NCBI GenBank assembly: GCA_030645495.1
Contig: JAUSLV010000001.1
Span: 1 to 37,755 of the forward strand
From: Actinomycetota bacterium
GTDB taxonomy: Bacteria > Actinomycetota > Acidimicrobiia > Acidimicrobiales > Ilumatobacteraceae
Direction: 5' to 3'
DNA: 37,755 nt
Of this stretch, positions 16,541 to 24,221 are shown in pieces (the stretch's first letter is position 1; each line of letters begins with the position of its first letter). The translations under genes and the position numbers were made by a program. The notes under the pieces are model-generated. The model searched no databases, was not told the origin of the DNA, and saw only the letters and a list, made by a program, of their open reading frames with translations.

Positions 16541-17308
16541 TCACGTCGCGACGTAGCGGTCGAAGTCGTCGGTGCTCAACACCTGCAGATCGTGCGTGAT
16601 CAGGCAGCCGCTGTAGCCGGGGTGGCGGGCCAGCCACTGCAGGCCTTCCTCGCCCATCACGTACACCGTGGTGGCGAACGCATCGGCCTCGGCGAGATCG
16701 GGGCCCACCACGGTGGCACTGGCCAGCGCGGTGGCGGTGGTGCCGTCGCGCGGGTTGTAGAGGTGCGCGCCACGTTCGTAGCTGCCGCTGGTGGCGATGC
16801 CCAGGCGCCCGCTGACCTGCAGCACCAGCGCCAGCGCGGTGGGCTCGGCCGGATGGCGGATGCCGATGCGCCACATCGCTCCGCCCTGGTCGAACCCGTC
16901 GAGCACGACGTCGCCGCCGGCATTGATGCAGAAGTCGCGGACACCTCGCGAGCGCAGGAACTGTGCCGCGCGCTCCACCGACCAACCCTTCACGTAGCCG
17001 CACGGATCGAAGCGGGTGCCGTTCGGTGACGGCAGCGACCACACGTCGAACACGCCGCCGCTGTCCTCGCACAGTTCGCCGCAGCGTTGCAGCACTTCGC
17101 GCACGTCGTCGCTGACCTCGGGGTCGGTGGGGGCGAGGGCTCCGGTGCCGATGCGGGTGATCGTGCTGTCGGCTTTGTACGGGCTGAATTCTCCGTCGAC
17201 GTGATGGAACCAGCGCACCAACTCGTCGATCAGGGTGCGATCGTGCGAGTCGACCACGTCGATGCTGATCGAGGTGCCCATGACCGCCTCGACGTGATGC
17301 AGGCTCAT
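16541..17308 (-). CDS. apbE: ApbE-type FAD:protein FMN transferase
   Basis: Transfers FMN from FAD to a Thr/Ser of a target protein. 255 aa with VMGTSISIDV at the N-terminus, FDPCGYVKGWSVERA (about 100-114, the DPxGxxKG motif), INAGGDVVLDG for FAD and Mg binding, and the C-terminal LAEADAFATTVYVMG. Motifs are complete. There is no signal peptide or lipobox, unlike many exported ApbE proteins, so where it works is open. It begins 14 nt after the FMN-binding protein stop, and that protein has a matching SGAT acceptor motif, so the substrate is almost certainly its neighbour. Confidence 0.93.
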   Translation of the reverse strand: MSLHHVEAVMGTSISIDVVDSHDRTLIDELVRWFHHVDGEFSPYKADSTITRIGTGALAPTDPEVSDDVREVLQRCGELCEDSGGVFDVWSLPSPNGTRFDPCGYVKGWSVERAAQFLRSRGVRDFCINAGGDVVLDGFDQGGAMWRIGIRHPAEPTALALVLQVSGRLGIATSGSYERGAHLYNPRDGTTATALASATVVGPDLAEADAFATTVYVMGEEGLQWLARHPGYSGCLITHDLQVLSTDDFDRYVAT

Positions 17309-17322
17309 GGGGACAGTGTGCG

Positions 17323-18192
17323 TCAGCCGTTGATGCCCGAGGCAGCCTTGGCGGCATCGATCGCCGACTGCAACGAGGTGGTGTAGCTGTCCGAGGTGTA
17401 GGTGGCGCCCGAGACGGTGCTCACGTTCGCGCTCTGCGACGTGATCGAAGCGTTGATCAGGGTGGGCAGCGCCCGCTGGTTGATGCGCACGCTCTTGCCG
17501 TCGCCGTCGGGGTACTGCAGGATCTGCACGTCGACCAGCTGGCCGCTCGAGTACACCGCTTGCACCTGCACGGTGCCCCAGCGGTTCGAGTCGCCGGCGC
17601 CCACGTACGTGCCATCCAGCACCTGGCCGGTGGCGACCGGAGGCGCGGTGGTGGCGACGGTGGTGGCGGTGTTGCCCGGCACCGTGGCGGCTGGAGCGGT
17701 GGTGGTGGCGGTGGTGGCCGCGACCGTGCCGATCGTGCCTTGTGTCAGCACGATCGAGTCGGTCTGGCTGTTCTGGTCGGCGAACATGCCGGCCAGGCCG
17801 ATCGTGGTGACGGCGCTGAGCGCCAGCGAGGCCACCTTGGCGGCACGGGCGGGCTTGGCCCGCTTGCCCACGGGCTTGCCGCCACGAGCGGAGGATGCCT
17901 TCCCCGGCCCACTCACCGTGCCGCGGGCAGCGGCAAGGGCAGCGATGCGGGCGCTCGCCTGAGCCGACGGCTTCACACCCGACGGGAGCAGGGTGGTGGC
18001 GGTCGGCGCCGACTGGCGAGGGGCCGGGGAAGAGGTGCGGCGCGCGTCGGCGGCCTGGCGAGTGGTCGTCGGCTGGCGAACGGTGCCGGCGGTGGGGGGC
18101 GGCAGCTGCTGCTGGCGGCTGCGGTCGAGCTGCTGCAAGCGCAGCAAGGGGTCGATCGGCGCCTGGTTGCGGGGGGTGCGGGGGGTGTTCAT
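17323..18192 (-). CDS. FMN-binding domain protein with one membrane anchor
   Basis: 289 aa. The N-terminal 115 residues are Pro/Arg/Thr-rich and basic (cytoplasmic, disordered), 118-138 form a membrane helix (AKVASLALSAVTTIGLAGMF), a Thr/Ala/Val-rich spacer spans 150-190, and a C-terminal FMN-bind domain covers 190-289 with DGTYVGAGDSNRWGTVQVQA and VSGATYTSDSYTTSLQ. SGAT at 261-264 is the expected covalent FMN site. The domain would face outside and carry electrons. Upstream GAAGGAA serves as ribosome site. It sits between a ferric-reductase-like gene and apbE. The long disordered N-terminus is unusual for this family. Confidence 0.88.
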   Translation of the reverse strand: MNTPRTPRNQAPIDPLLRLQQLDRSRQQQLPPPTAGTVRQPTTTRQAADARRTSSPAPRQSAPTATTLLPSGVKPSAQASARIAALAAARGTVSGPGKASSARGGKPVGKRAKPARAAKVASLALSAVTTIGLAGMFADQNSQTDSIVLTQGTIGTVAATTATTTAPAATVPGNTATTVATTAPPVATGQVLDGTYVGAGDSNRWGTVQVQAVYSSGQLVDVQILQYPDGDGKSVRINQRALPTLINASITSQSANVSTVSGATYTSDSYTTSLQSAIDAAKAASGING

Positions 18193-18212
18193 TCAGGGTT
18201 CCTTCGAGGCGA

Positions 18213-18758
18213 TCAGGCGGCGAGGGGGCGGCGTCGCTGAGCGATGCCGATCAGGCGGATGGAGACGGGGTAGATGGCGATGCCGACGAGGATCGCCAGG
18301 CCCCTGGTGAAGTAGCTCTGCAGCGAGTCGCTGCCGGCCTGGTAGGCGTGCACCAGCGTGAGCACCGTGGCCGGGATGGACAACAGGTGCACCAGGTGCC
18401 ACGCCTTGCGGGGCAGGCGGCGGCGGATGCGGGCCATCGAGGGGATCACCACGAGGGCGAACAACCAGAAGGCGACGACGCCCCAGCCGATCGCCCAGCC
18501 GACGGCGGAGCTGGGCACGAACAGGTCGACGATGCCGAGCCCGGTTTGCGTGTCGAGCACCGACAGCACCATGTGGATGCCGATGAAGGCGAAGGTGAGG
18601 CCGCCCAGCCAGTTGTGCAGGGCAAGCCACCAGTTCGGCTTGAGCCGGGTGCCGGTGTTGCGCGAGGAGAAGAACAGACCCCACACCAGTGCCGCCACCG
18701 CCAGCAGGGCGGCGACGATGCCGGTGCTGCGAGTGAGGTACCAGAGCCAGTCGTTCAT
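18213..18758 (-). CDS. Ferric-reductase-like transmembrane protein
   Basis: 181 aa integral membrane protein with about five or six helices. Haem-ligand candidates are His in WWLALHNWLGG and FAFIGIHMVLS on one helix pair, and KAWHLVHLLS and TLVHAYQAG on another, matching the b-haem core of ferric reductase/MsrQ-type domains. No NAD or flavin domain is attached, so it should hand electrons across the membrane to the flavinylated neighbour encoded 20 nt downstream. The start is 18758; CATCAT 7 nt upstream keeps the A2/T6 of a -10 box. First of three genes (this, FMN-binding protein, apbE). The final acceptor is unknown. Confidence 0.85.
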   Translation of the reverse strand: MNDWLWYLTRSTGIVAALLAVAALVWGLFFSSRNTGTRLKPNWWLALHNWLGGLTFAFIGIHMVLSVLDTQTGLGIVDLFVPSSAVGWAIGWGVVAFWLFALVVIPSMARIRRRLPRKAWHLVHLLSIPATVLTLVHAYQAGSDSLQSYFTRGLAILVGIAIYPVSIRLIGIAQRRRPLAA

Positions 18759-18843
18759 GCGGCCAATGATGCCGGTGCTCTGTGAGGCCGAGGTCGCGCG
18801 GAGGTGAGAGTTGTGTAAGAACCGTTGGGCGGGGTGCGGCGCC

Positions 18844-21006
18844 TCAGTCGGCGGCCAGTAGCGCCTCGACCGCGGCCTCGATCTCGGCTTCGCTGAGCAG
18901 CATCAGCTTGGCGGCCTCGCCGAGCGGGATGAAGCTGTCCTTGCTGGTGACGCGCGCCATCCGGCCGGTGAACCCGGCGTCGATCAGCGTGGCGAGCACC
19001 CCTTCGGCCACACCGCCCGAGCGGCGAGTCTCGTCCACCACCAGCACCGTGCCGGTGGCCTTCGCCTCGCGCACCATGTCGTCGACGGGCAACGGCGCGA
19101 TCCAGCGCAGGTCGACGACCCGAGTGTGAATCCCACGGGCCATCAGGCGGCGCTGCACGCGCAACGACATGAACAGCCCGTTGCCGAACGTGAGGATCGT
19201 CAGCCGGTCGCCGGACCCGCCGTTGCCGTTGCCGGGGTACGTGTGGGCGGCGCCGATCGGCACGTGCGCGCTGGGCTCGGGCGTGGCCAACCACAGCCGG
19301 TCGCCGGGTTCCAGCAGGTCGGCCGTGTGGTAGCGGGCGATCGGTTCCACCAGCACGCTGACGGTGCCGTCCACCTGCGCCGCGGCCACCATCGTACGTA
19401 GCATCGCCGCCGCGTCGTCGGGGCGGGCGGGCACACCCACCACCACGCCGGGCAGGTCGCGCAGCACGGTGAGCGAGTCGTCGTTGTGGAAGTGGCCGCC
19501 GAAACCCTCTTGGTAGCCGAGGCCGGCGATACGGATCACCATCCCGTTGCGGTACTGGCCGTTGGAGAAGAACTGCAGTGTGGCCGCCTCGCCGCGCAGT
19601 TGGTCTTCGGCGTTGTGCAGGTAGGCGAGGTACTGGATCTCGGCCACCGGCAGGAAGCCGCTGATCGCCGCGCCGTTGGCCAGGCCGAGGATGCTGGTCT
19701 CGTCGAGCAGCGTGTCGAATACGCGAGCGGCGCCGGCCTGCGCGAGTAGACCTTTGGTGACGCCGTACACGCCGCCCTTGGCGGCCACGTCCTCGCCGAA
19801 CACCAGCAGGTCCGGGTGTTCGCGCAGCAGCGCGGCCAGCGTGGTGTTGAGCGCCTGAGCGACGGTGAGCGCGGTCTGCTCGCCGGGCATGTCGGCGGCG
19901 CGCACCACGGCTGCCACCGCCGCCGGGTCGCGCGGGGCGAGCGGGGCCAACACCTCCTCGGCGGTCGCCAGTTGCGGCCATTCCGCCACGGTGGCGGCCG
20001 TGGTGTACACCTGCTCGCGTAGCGCGTCGTGGCGTTCCACCAACGACGCAGTGGTGTGCCCGGCGGCCACCAGCCGGGCGGCGGTGGCCAGGATCGGGTC
20101 GCGCGCCAGGTCGGCGCGCAGCTCGGCCGGTGTGCGGTAGGCGGTTTCCACGTCGGTGCCGGCGTGCCCGCCGAAGCGCACGGTGCGCAGGTGCAAGAAC
20201 GCCGGGCGGCGGTGAGTGCGCACCCAGTCGCCCAGCTCGGCGGTCACGGCCAGCACGCCCTCGGGGTCGGCGCCGTCCGCCTGCGCGTACCGCAGGTGGG
20301 GCCGGTTGCCGTACGCCGACTCGATCCACCCTTCGGGCGTGCGCACGCTGATGCCCAGCCCGTTGTCCTCGCACACGAACAGCAACGGCAGTGGCAGGCG
20401 CTGGTGGGCGCAGTGCAGCGCGGTGTTGACGGTGCCGGTGGTGACGCTGTGGTTGGCCGAGGCGTCACCGAACGAGCACACGGCCAGCGCGTCGGCCGGC
20501 CACGGCGAGGGCAGCCCGAGACGGGCGGCGCGGCCGATGGCGAACGCCACCCCGAGCGCGCGCGGAAGGTGGGAGGCGATCGTGGAGGTCTGCGGGATGA
20601 TCGCCAGGTCGTGGCGGCCGATCACCTTGTGCCGGCCACCGGCGATCGGCTCGTCGGTGGAGGCCACTACCCCGGCGAGGATGTCGCGCACACCGGCCAG
20701 CCCGGCGCGGGCCAGATAGAAGCCGCCGCTGCGGTAGTGCAGCAGGGCCGGGTCGGTGGGTTGCAGCGCCATCGCCACGGCGGCGTTGCTCTCGTGGCCG
20801 CTCGAGCCGATCGTGTAGTAGCCCTTGCCCTGGCTGCGCAGCCAGCGCGCTGCCAGGTCGCAGTGGCGGCTGGCCACTTGCACGTCGAACAGCCGCTGCA
20901 GGGCGGTGAGGGTGGTGGCGGTGGGCGCGTTGGTGCGGTCGGGGGCCAAGCCGGCGAGCGCCTCGACGAGCGAGGTTTCGAGCACGCCGCGAGCGGGAGA
21001 GGTCAC
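18844..21006 (-). CDS. 2-oxoacid dehydrogenase E1, alpha and beta subunits fused
   Basis: Thiamine-diphosphate decarboxylase of a pyruvate/branched-chain-type complex. 720 aa. The alpha half (to about 365) carries [20 protein letters not shown], the ThDP motif [28 protein letters not shown] and [14 protein letters not shown]. The beta half begins near [15 protein letters not shown] with [20 protein letters not shown], and ends with [17 protein letters not shown] and [10 protein letters not shown]. The halves are joined without a frame change. GTG 21006 is inferred; the frame runs on into repeat DNA to 21330, which is not protein-like. CAAGCT, a degenerate -10, is 6 nt upstream. No E2 or E3 gene follows, so lipoyl partners are elsewhere. 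Branched-chain 2-oxoacids are the likeliest substrate. Confidence 0.9.
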   Translation of the reverse strand: MTSPARGVLETSLVEALAGLAPDRTNAPTATTLTALQRLFDVQVASRHCDLAARWLRSQGKGYYTIGSSGHESNAAVAMALQPTDPALLHYRSGGFYLARAGLAGVRDILAGVVASTDEPIAGGRHKVIGRHDLAIIPQTSTIASHLPRALGVAFAIGRAARLGLPSPWPADALAVCSFGDASANHSVTTGTVNTALHCAHQRLPLPLLFVCEDNGLGISVRTPEGWIESAYGNRPHLRYAQADGADPEGVLAVTAELGDWVRTHRRPAFLHLRTVRFGGHAGTDVETAYRTPAELRADLARDPILATAARLVAAGHTTASLVERHDALREQVYTTAATVAEWPQLATAEEVLAPLAPRDPAAVAAVVRAADMPGEQTALTVAQALNTTLAALLREHPDLLVFGEDVAAKGGVYGVTKGLLAQAGAARVFDTLLDETSILGLANGAAISGFLPVAEIQYLAYLHNAEDQLRGEAATLQFFSNGQYRNGMVIRIAGLGYQEGFGGHFHNDDSLTVLRDLPGVVVGVPARPDDAAAMLRTMVAAAQVDGTVSVLVEPIARYHTADLLEPGDRLWLATPEPSAHVPIGAAHTYPGNGNGGSGDRLTILTFGNGLFMSLRVQRRLMARGIHTRVVDLRWIAPLPVDDMVREAKATGTVLVVDETRRSGGVAEGVLATLIDAGFTGRMARVTSKDSFIPLGEAAKLMLLSEAEIEAAVEALLAAD

Positions 21007-21029
21007 GCCTCCAGCTTGCCAGGTGGGCT

Positions 21030-21108
21030 CGCCGGGAGCCGGGAGCCGGGGCTGGGTCGGGCGAGCCGGGGCTGGGTCGGGCCGGGCCGGGCGAGCCGGG
21101 CTGGGTGC
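21030..21108. repeat. GC-rich imperfect tandem repeats upstream of the fused E1 gene
   Basis: Repeats of the type GAGCCGGGGCTGGGTCGGGC, degenerating to GGGCCGGGCC, fill this stretch. Runs of G suggest possible G-quadruplex formation. Non-coding. Confidence 0.65.
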
Positions 21109-21119
21109 AAGTGGTGTCG

Positions 21120-21281
21120 CCCGTCTCGTCGTTCCGATTTCGAATTGGCTGCGTCCGCACCGCCGAGGGTGCCGAGGTGAGGGGGCGCGCTGGCGAGTGA
21201 CAGCGCTGGCGAGTGACTGCGCTGGCGAGTGACTGCGCTGCCGAGTGATCCCCCAATTCGAAGTCGGAACGACGAGACGGG
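21120..21281. repeat. Intergenic element bounded by 29-bp inverted repeats
   Basis: The left arm 21120-21148 (starting CCCGTCTCGTCGTTCCGA) and right arm 21253-21281 (ending CGGAACGACGAGACGGG) are inverted copies differing at one base in 29. Between them lie 104 bp, including the 16-bp tandem repeats at 21189-21250. The form resembles a non-autonomous mobile element or a dispersed extragenic repeat. No transposase is present, and the sequence next to the arms shows no clear target duplication. Confidence 0.75.
21189..21250. repeat. 16-bp tandem repeat, three full units and a partial
   Basis: Units GCTGGCGAGTGACTGC (first copy has ACAGC) at 21189-21204, 21205-21220 and 21221-21236, then a decayed copy to 21250. 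It lies inside the inverted-repeat element. Confidence 0.85.
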
Positions 21282-21356
21282 ACGCACAGTGGAGGCTGCC
21301 GCACCTGCGCGGCCCCCGCCCACCGAACAAGCCCCCGGCGACCAGCGCTCTGTGCG

Positions 21357-21866
21357 TCAGAGGTCGATGCGGTAGCGCACGATGCGCGGGTCGCCGCTGG
21401 GCTGCACGACGGCTCGGTAGCGGTTGATCAGCGCGCGCATCGGCACGTTCTCGCGCAGCACGTCGGCGATCATCCGGCGCACGCCACGCTTGCGGCCGAG
21501 CACGAGCATCGCGTCCATCATGCGCGACCCCACGCCGCGGCCCTGGTACTCGTCGATCACGGTGACGCTCAGCTCGGGTGGGCCGTTGGCGCTGCCCATC
21601 CAGCGAGCCACGCCGACGGGTTTACCCTCGGGGTGCGTGTCGTCGTCGCGCAGCGCGGCGTCGAAGGCGATGATCGCGCCGTTGATCGTGCCGTCGATGT
21701 CGCGCAGGCGCTGCAGCACGGGTTCGGGCAGGTCGTGCACCGGTGTGAAGAAGCGCATGTGGCGCGACTCTTGCCCGAGCGCGGCGAAGCCCTCCTCGAA
21801 GTACCGGTCGAAGTCGGCTGGTAGGCCTTCGCGGGTGACGATCAGTGGTGTGTGCTCGATGCACAC
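21357..21866 (-). CDS. GNAT-family N-acetyltransferase
   Basis: 169 aa. The acetyl-CoA pyrophosphate loop is YQGRGVGSRMMDA (Q-x-x-G-x-G), preceded by LSVTVIDE (strand 4) and followed by VRRMIADVLRENVPMRALINRYRA. The N-terminal IVTREGLPADFDRYFEEGF is a common GNAT opening. The frame continues to a TTG at 21935, but that part spans a hairpin with 10-bp arms (21882-21923), so GTG 21866 is preferred; no -10 or ribosome site confirms it. Substrate unknown. It is divergent from the protease gene, with a possible micro-ORF between. Confidence 0.82.
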   Translation of the reverse strand: MCIEHTPLIVTREGLPADFDRYFEEGFAALGQESRHMRFFTPVHDLPEPVLQRLRDIDGTINGAIIAFDAALRDDDTHPEGKPVGVARWMGSANGPPELSVTVIDEYQGRGVGSRMMDAMLVLGRKRGVRRMIADVLRENVPMRALINRYRAVVQPSGDPRIVRYRIDL

Positions 21867-21881
21867 ATGATGCCCGACCGG

Positions 21882-21923
21882 CCGGGGGTCATCGGTGCGA
21901 CTGTCGGCACATGTGACCCCCGG
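21882..21923 (-). terminator. Inverted repeat between micro-ORF and GNAT gene
   Basis: CCGGGGGTCA (21882-21891) pairs perfectly with TGACCCCCGG (21914-21923) across 22 nt that can themselves fold partly. It lies 12 nt past the micro-ORF stop. No T run, so it may be a terminator or an operator. Confidence 0.4.
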
Positions 21924-21935
21924 CGCCGGCGGCAA

Positions 21936-22049
21936 CTACTTCTTGTCGTCGCCGTCGAGGCCATCGACGAAGTCCTTGGCCTTGTCGGCGGCGGCTTCGA
22001 CCTTCTTGTCCATGTCGTCGGAGGTCTTGCTCTCGACGACGTCGGCCAC
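21936..22049 (-). CDS. Possible 37-residue highly charged micro-protein
   Basis: Reads VADVVESKTSDDMDKKVEAA then ADKAKDFVDGLDGDDKK and stops. Nearly every codon ends in G or C and the product is a lysine/aspartate-rich amphipathic helix, unlike random frames here. The style recalls short MT0933-type antitoxin-like helices, but it is too short to assign. The GTG start at 22049 is a guess; ATG 22010 would give 25 residues. No clear promoter or ribosome site. A hairpin follows. Confidence 0.4.
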   Translation of the reverse strand: MADVVESKTSDDMDKKVEAAADKAKDFVDGLDGDDKK

Positions 22050-22072
22050 AGTGTGCCACGCCCGCCGCTGGC

Positions 22073-22078
22073 TACGGT
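22073..22078 (+). promoter_or_regulatory. -10 hexamer TACGGT of the M6-like protease gene
   Basis: TACGGT lies 8 nt before GTG 22087 and supports that start. Confidence 0.5.
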
Positions 22079-22086
22079 GCAGAGTC

Positions 22087-23298
22087 GTGCGCGCCCGAGT
22101 GTGGAGATATGTGGCAGTGGGAATGCTCGTCGGCGCGAGTTGCAGCGATGCGGCCTCCACGCCTGGCAGCACCGCACCGGCCGCCACGACCGTGCCAGTG
22201 TCACCCGCGCCGACCGCGCCGGTATCCACCGCCGAACCCGACGCGTCGGTCGAGGCGTGCCGGCTGCCCAACGCCACCGACCCGAACATCGGCGTGGGCT
22301 TCCCGCTGTCGGCCCAGCGCCTGCCGTCGATGGGTGACGTGCGCTCGCTGGTGCTGTTCGTCGACTTCGCCGATGCCCCCGCCCAGCTGACCCCGCAGCA
22401 GATGTTCGCCAATGTGTCGCCGGAGGCCGAGCGGTTCCAGGAGACGGTGTCGTACGGCCGCATGCACTGGACGCTCGAGCCGCATTTCGTCTGGCTGCGG
22501 CTGAGCCAACCGTCCAGCGTGTACGGCGACGGGCTGGGCACGTACGAAGGGCACACGGGGTTCATCCAAGAGGCCGTCACGCTCGCCGACGCGGAGGTCG
22601 ACTTCTCCTCGGTCGACTCGGTGGTGGTGCTCGCCAACCCGGCCAGCGACGTCGGCTACGGGCCGGCGATGGTGGCCGGCCCGGGGTTCGGCTACACGGC
22701 CGACGGCGTGACGTTCGCCAACGGGGTCACCTCTGGCGCCGATCTGACGTACTGGGGTTCCTTGTGGTTGAACCACGAGACGGGGCACACACTCGGCCTT
22801 CCCGACCTCTACGCCTTCGACGGGGCCGGCGACGAGATCCACCGCTTCGTCGGCGAGTTCGGGGTGATGGGCATGATCTCGGGTCGCGCCCCCGAGCACT
22901 TCGCGATCGAACGGTGGCAGCTGGGATGGCTGGACGACGGCCAGATGGTGTGCGTGCAGGAGGGCACCCGCGACGTCGAACTCACCGCGGTGGAGTCGGT
23001 GGGTGGCACGAAGGCGGTGATGGTGCCGGTCGGCCCCACCCGGCTGATCGTGGTGGAGTCGCGACGACCGATCGGGTACGACTCGGCTCTCGGCGAGCCG
23101 GGCGCGCTGGTGTACGTGGTGGACAGTGGTGTCGCCACCGGCACCGGCCCGATCGTCGTGCAGCCGGTCGCGGACGACCCGCTGCGCAGCGATTCCCCGC
23201 TGGCACCGGGCGAGTCGATCACGGTGGAGGGCGTCACCATCACGGTCGTGCAGGCGACCGACGGCGGCGACACCGTGCAGGTGACGGTGGGCGGCTAG
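22087..23298 (+). CDS. M6-like metalloprotease, lipoprotein
   Basis: Probable secreted zinc protease, 403 aa from GTG 22087. The N-terminus has a signal peptide ending in VGASC (Cys19 as lipidation site), then a Thr/Ala/Pro-rich spacer (to about 55). The catalytic domain has LVLFVDFADAPAQ, SYGRMHWTLEPHFVWL and the zinc motif NHETGHTLGLPDLY with His230, Glu231 and His234, the signature of the M6 (immune-inhibitor-A-like) group. FGVMGMISG and ERWQLGWLDD follow, as in that family, and a beta-rich C-terminal domain ends the protein. It is anchored outside the cell and should degrade extracellular protein. The frame is open upstream of the GTG but lacks protein character. Single gene. Confidence 0.88.
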   Translation: MRARVWRYVAVGMLVGASCSDAASTPGSTAPAATTVPVSPAPTAPVSTAEPDASVEACRLPNATDPNIGVGFPLSAQRLPSMGDVRSLVLFVDFADAPAQLTPQQMFANVSPEAERFQETVSYGRMHWTLEPHFVWLRLSQPSSVYGDGLGTYEGHTGFIQEAVTLADAEVDFSSVDSVVVLANPASDVGYGPAMVAGPGFGYTADGVTFANGVTSGADLTYWGSLWLNHETGHTLGLPDLYAFDGAGDEIHRFVGEFGVMGMISGRAPEHFAIERWQLGWLDDGQMVCVQEGTRDVELTAVESVGGTKAVMVPVGPTRLIVVESRRPIGYDSALGEPGALVYVVDSGVATGTGPIVVQPVADDPLRSDSPLAPGESITVEGVTITVVQATDGGDTVQVTVGG

Positions 23299-23320
23299 GC
23301 CGTTGCGGCCGAACCCTGCG

Positions 23321-23352
23321 GCGAAAAACCAACAAGCCCCCGCAAGGGGGCT
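23321..23352 (-). terminator. Terminator of the tRNA Glu-Asp-Phe transcript
   Basis: AGCCCCC-GCAA-GGGGGCT (23335-23352) with a T-rich tail on the minus strand (TGTTGGTTTTTCG). It begins 7 nt beyond tRNA-Phe; a typical Rho-independent terminator. Confidence 0.85.
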
Positions 23353-23358
23353 CGTTCG

Positions 23359-23431
23359 TGGTCGAGACCGGCGTCGATCCGGTGACCCTACGCTTTTCAG
23401 GCGTATGCTCTGCCGACTGAGCTACTCGACC
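23359..23431 (-). tRNA. tRNA-Phe(GAA)
   Basis: 73 nt without CCA. Acceptor GGTCGAG/CTCGACC with discriminator A, D arm GCTC/GAGC, anticodon stem TACGC/GCGTA with loop CTGAAAA (anticodon GAA), T stem ACCGG/CCGGT. The T loop reads ATCGACG, so position 54 is A and not the near-universal T. All stems are perfect. Last of three tRNAs on this transcript. Confidence 0.93.
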
Positions 23432-23505
23432 GGGGTGCCGGCCACTCTCATGGCCTGCTGATTGGTAGCCACTTGCGTGGCTGCTGTTCGGGTGGGTAAC
23501 CCGAG

Positions 23506-23578
23506 CGGTCCCGACGGGGTTCGAACCCGCGACCTCCGGCTTGACAGGCCGGCGTGAACTCCACTTCACCACGGGACC
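23506..23578 (-). tRNA. tRNA-Asp(GTC)
   Basis: 73 nt without CCA. Acceptor GGTCCCG/CGGGACC, discriminator G, anticodon stem CCGGC/GCCGG with loop CTGTCAA (anticodon GTC), T arm GCGGG-TTCGAAC-CCCGT. Middle gene of the cluster. Confidence 0.95.
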
Positions 23579-23625
23579 AGATGAAATCTGATCTGCATTG
23601 CCTTCTTGGTCGATTGCTCGACCCG

Positions 23626-23698
23626 CACCCCCAACGGGATTCGAACCCGTGCCGCCACCTTGAAAGGGTGGTGTCCTAGGCCACTAGACGATGGGGGC
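23626..23698 (-). tRNA. tRNA-Glu(TTC)
   Basis: 73 nt without CCA. Acceptor GCCCCCA/TGGGGGT with a G-U first pair, common in actinobacterial tRNA-Glu, discriminator G. Anticodon stem CCACC/GGTGG with loop CTTTCAA (anticodon TTC), T arm CACGGG-TTCGAAT-CCCGT(T). First of the cluster. Confidence 0.95.
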
Positions 23699-23727
23699 TA
23701 GGTCTGCTTCCGGTTGAGAGCGTCGAA

Positions 23728-23736
23728 ACACTATCA
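23728..23736 (-). promoter_or_regulatory. Extended -10 of the tRNA cluster
   Basis: TGATAGTGT on the minus strand (TGn plus TANNNT), 29 nt before tRNA-Glu, leaving a leader of about 22 nt for processing. No clear -35. Confidence 0.45.
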
Positions 23737-23782
23737 GGGAGTAGCCGGTTTTCCCCCAGCCGAATTTCGCGCTCCGGCGCGG

Positions 23783-23788
23783 TACGGT
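23783..23788 (+). promoter_or_regulatory. -10 hexamer TACGGT of the thioesterase
   Basis: TACGGT lies 7 nt before GTG 23796. The alternative GTG at 23787 overlaps the hexamer and would not be transcribed, which decides the start. Confidence 0.6.
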
Positions 23789-23795
23789 GCCGTCC

Positions 23796-24221
23796 GTGCG
23801 TCTCGACCTGGAGCCCTCGCTCGATCCCCTGGCCTACCCGTATGCACATACGCTGCGCGTTCGGTTCGCCGAGACCGACGCGATGGGCATCGTGCACCAC
23901 AGCCGCTACCTGCCGTACCTGGAGGAAGCCCGCGTCGAGTACCTGCGCCACCTGGGCCACCCGTACACCGCGCTGCGCGCCGAGGGCGCCGACTTCGCGG
24001 TGCTGGAGGCGTTCGTGCAGTACCGCCAGCCACTGCGGTTCGACGAAGTGGTCTCGGTGCACCTGCTGTTGGGTGCCGCCACGCGCACCACGTTCCAGAT
24101 GGCGTACCTGCTGACCGTCGAGGGCCAGGTGCGGGCAACGGCGGTCACCGTGCACGGCTGTGTCAGCCAGGCCGGCCGGCCGTTGCGCCTGCCCGCGTGG
24201 TTGGTGGCCCTCGGCAACTGA
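23796..24221 (+). CDS. Acyl-CoA thioesterase, hotdog fold (YbgC/4-HBT type)
   Basis: Hydrolyses acyl-CoA to free acid and CoA. 141 aa from GTG 23796. RVRFAETDAMGIVHHSRYLPYLEEAR holds catalytic Asp28 and the G-I-V-H-H-x-x-Y segment; the central helix runs through EEARVEYLRHLG and the strands VLEAFVQYRQPLRFDEVVSVHL and TTFQMAYLL follow. A single hotdog domain of normal length, working as a tetramer in relatives. Cytoplasmic. The gene has its own promoter, divergent from the tRNA cluster. The acyl chain preferred is unknown. Confidence 0.92.
   Translation: MRLDLEPSLDPLAYPYAHTLRVRFAETDAMGIVHHSRYLPYLEEARVEYLRHLGHPYTALRAEGADFAVLEAFVQYRQPLRFDEVVSVHLLLGAATRTTFQMAYLLTVEGQVRATAVTVHGCVSQAGRPLRLPAWLVALGN

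Noticed and set aside
21120-21281. CRISPR array or insertion sequence at the repeat element
   Set aside because: Repeats are 16 bp with no spacers, and no transposase or cas gene is present anywhere in the window.
21007-21330. N-terminal extension of the fused E1 protein into the upstream repeats
   Set aside because: The extra residues come from repeat DNA, have no E1 similarity, and cross the inverted-repeat element.
21867-21935. TTG-started extension of the GNAT protein
   Set aside because: It would run through a hairpin with 10-bp arms, begins directly after another stop codon, and adds no GNAT structure.
23359-23431. tRNA-Phe as a pseudogene because of A54
   Set aside because: All four stems are perfect, it is within an intact tRNA transcript, and the terminator follows at the expected distance, so it is kept as a gene with a noted oddity.
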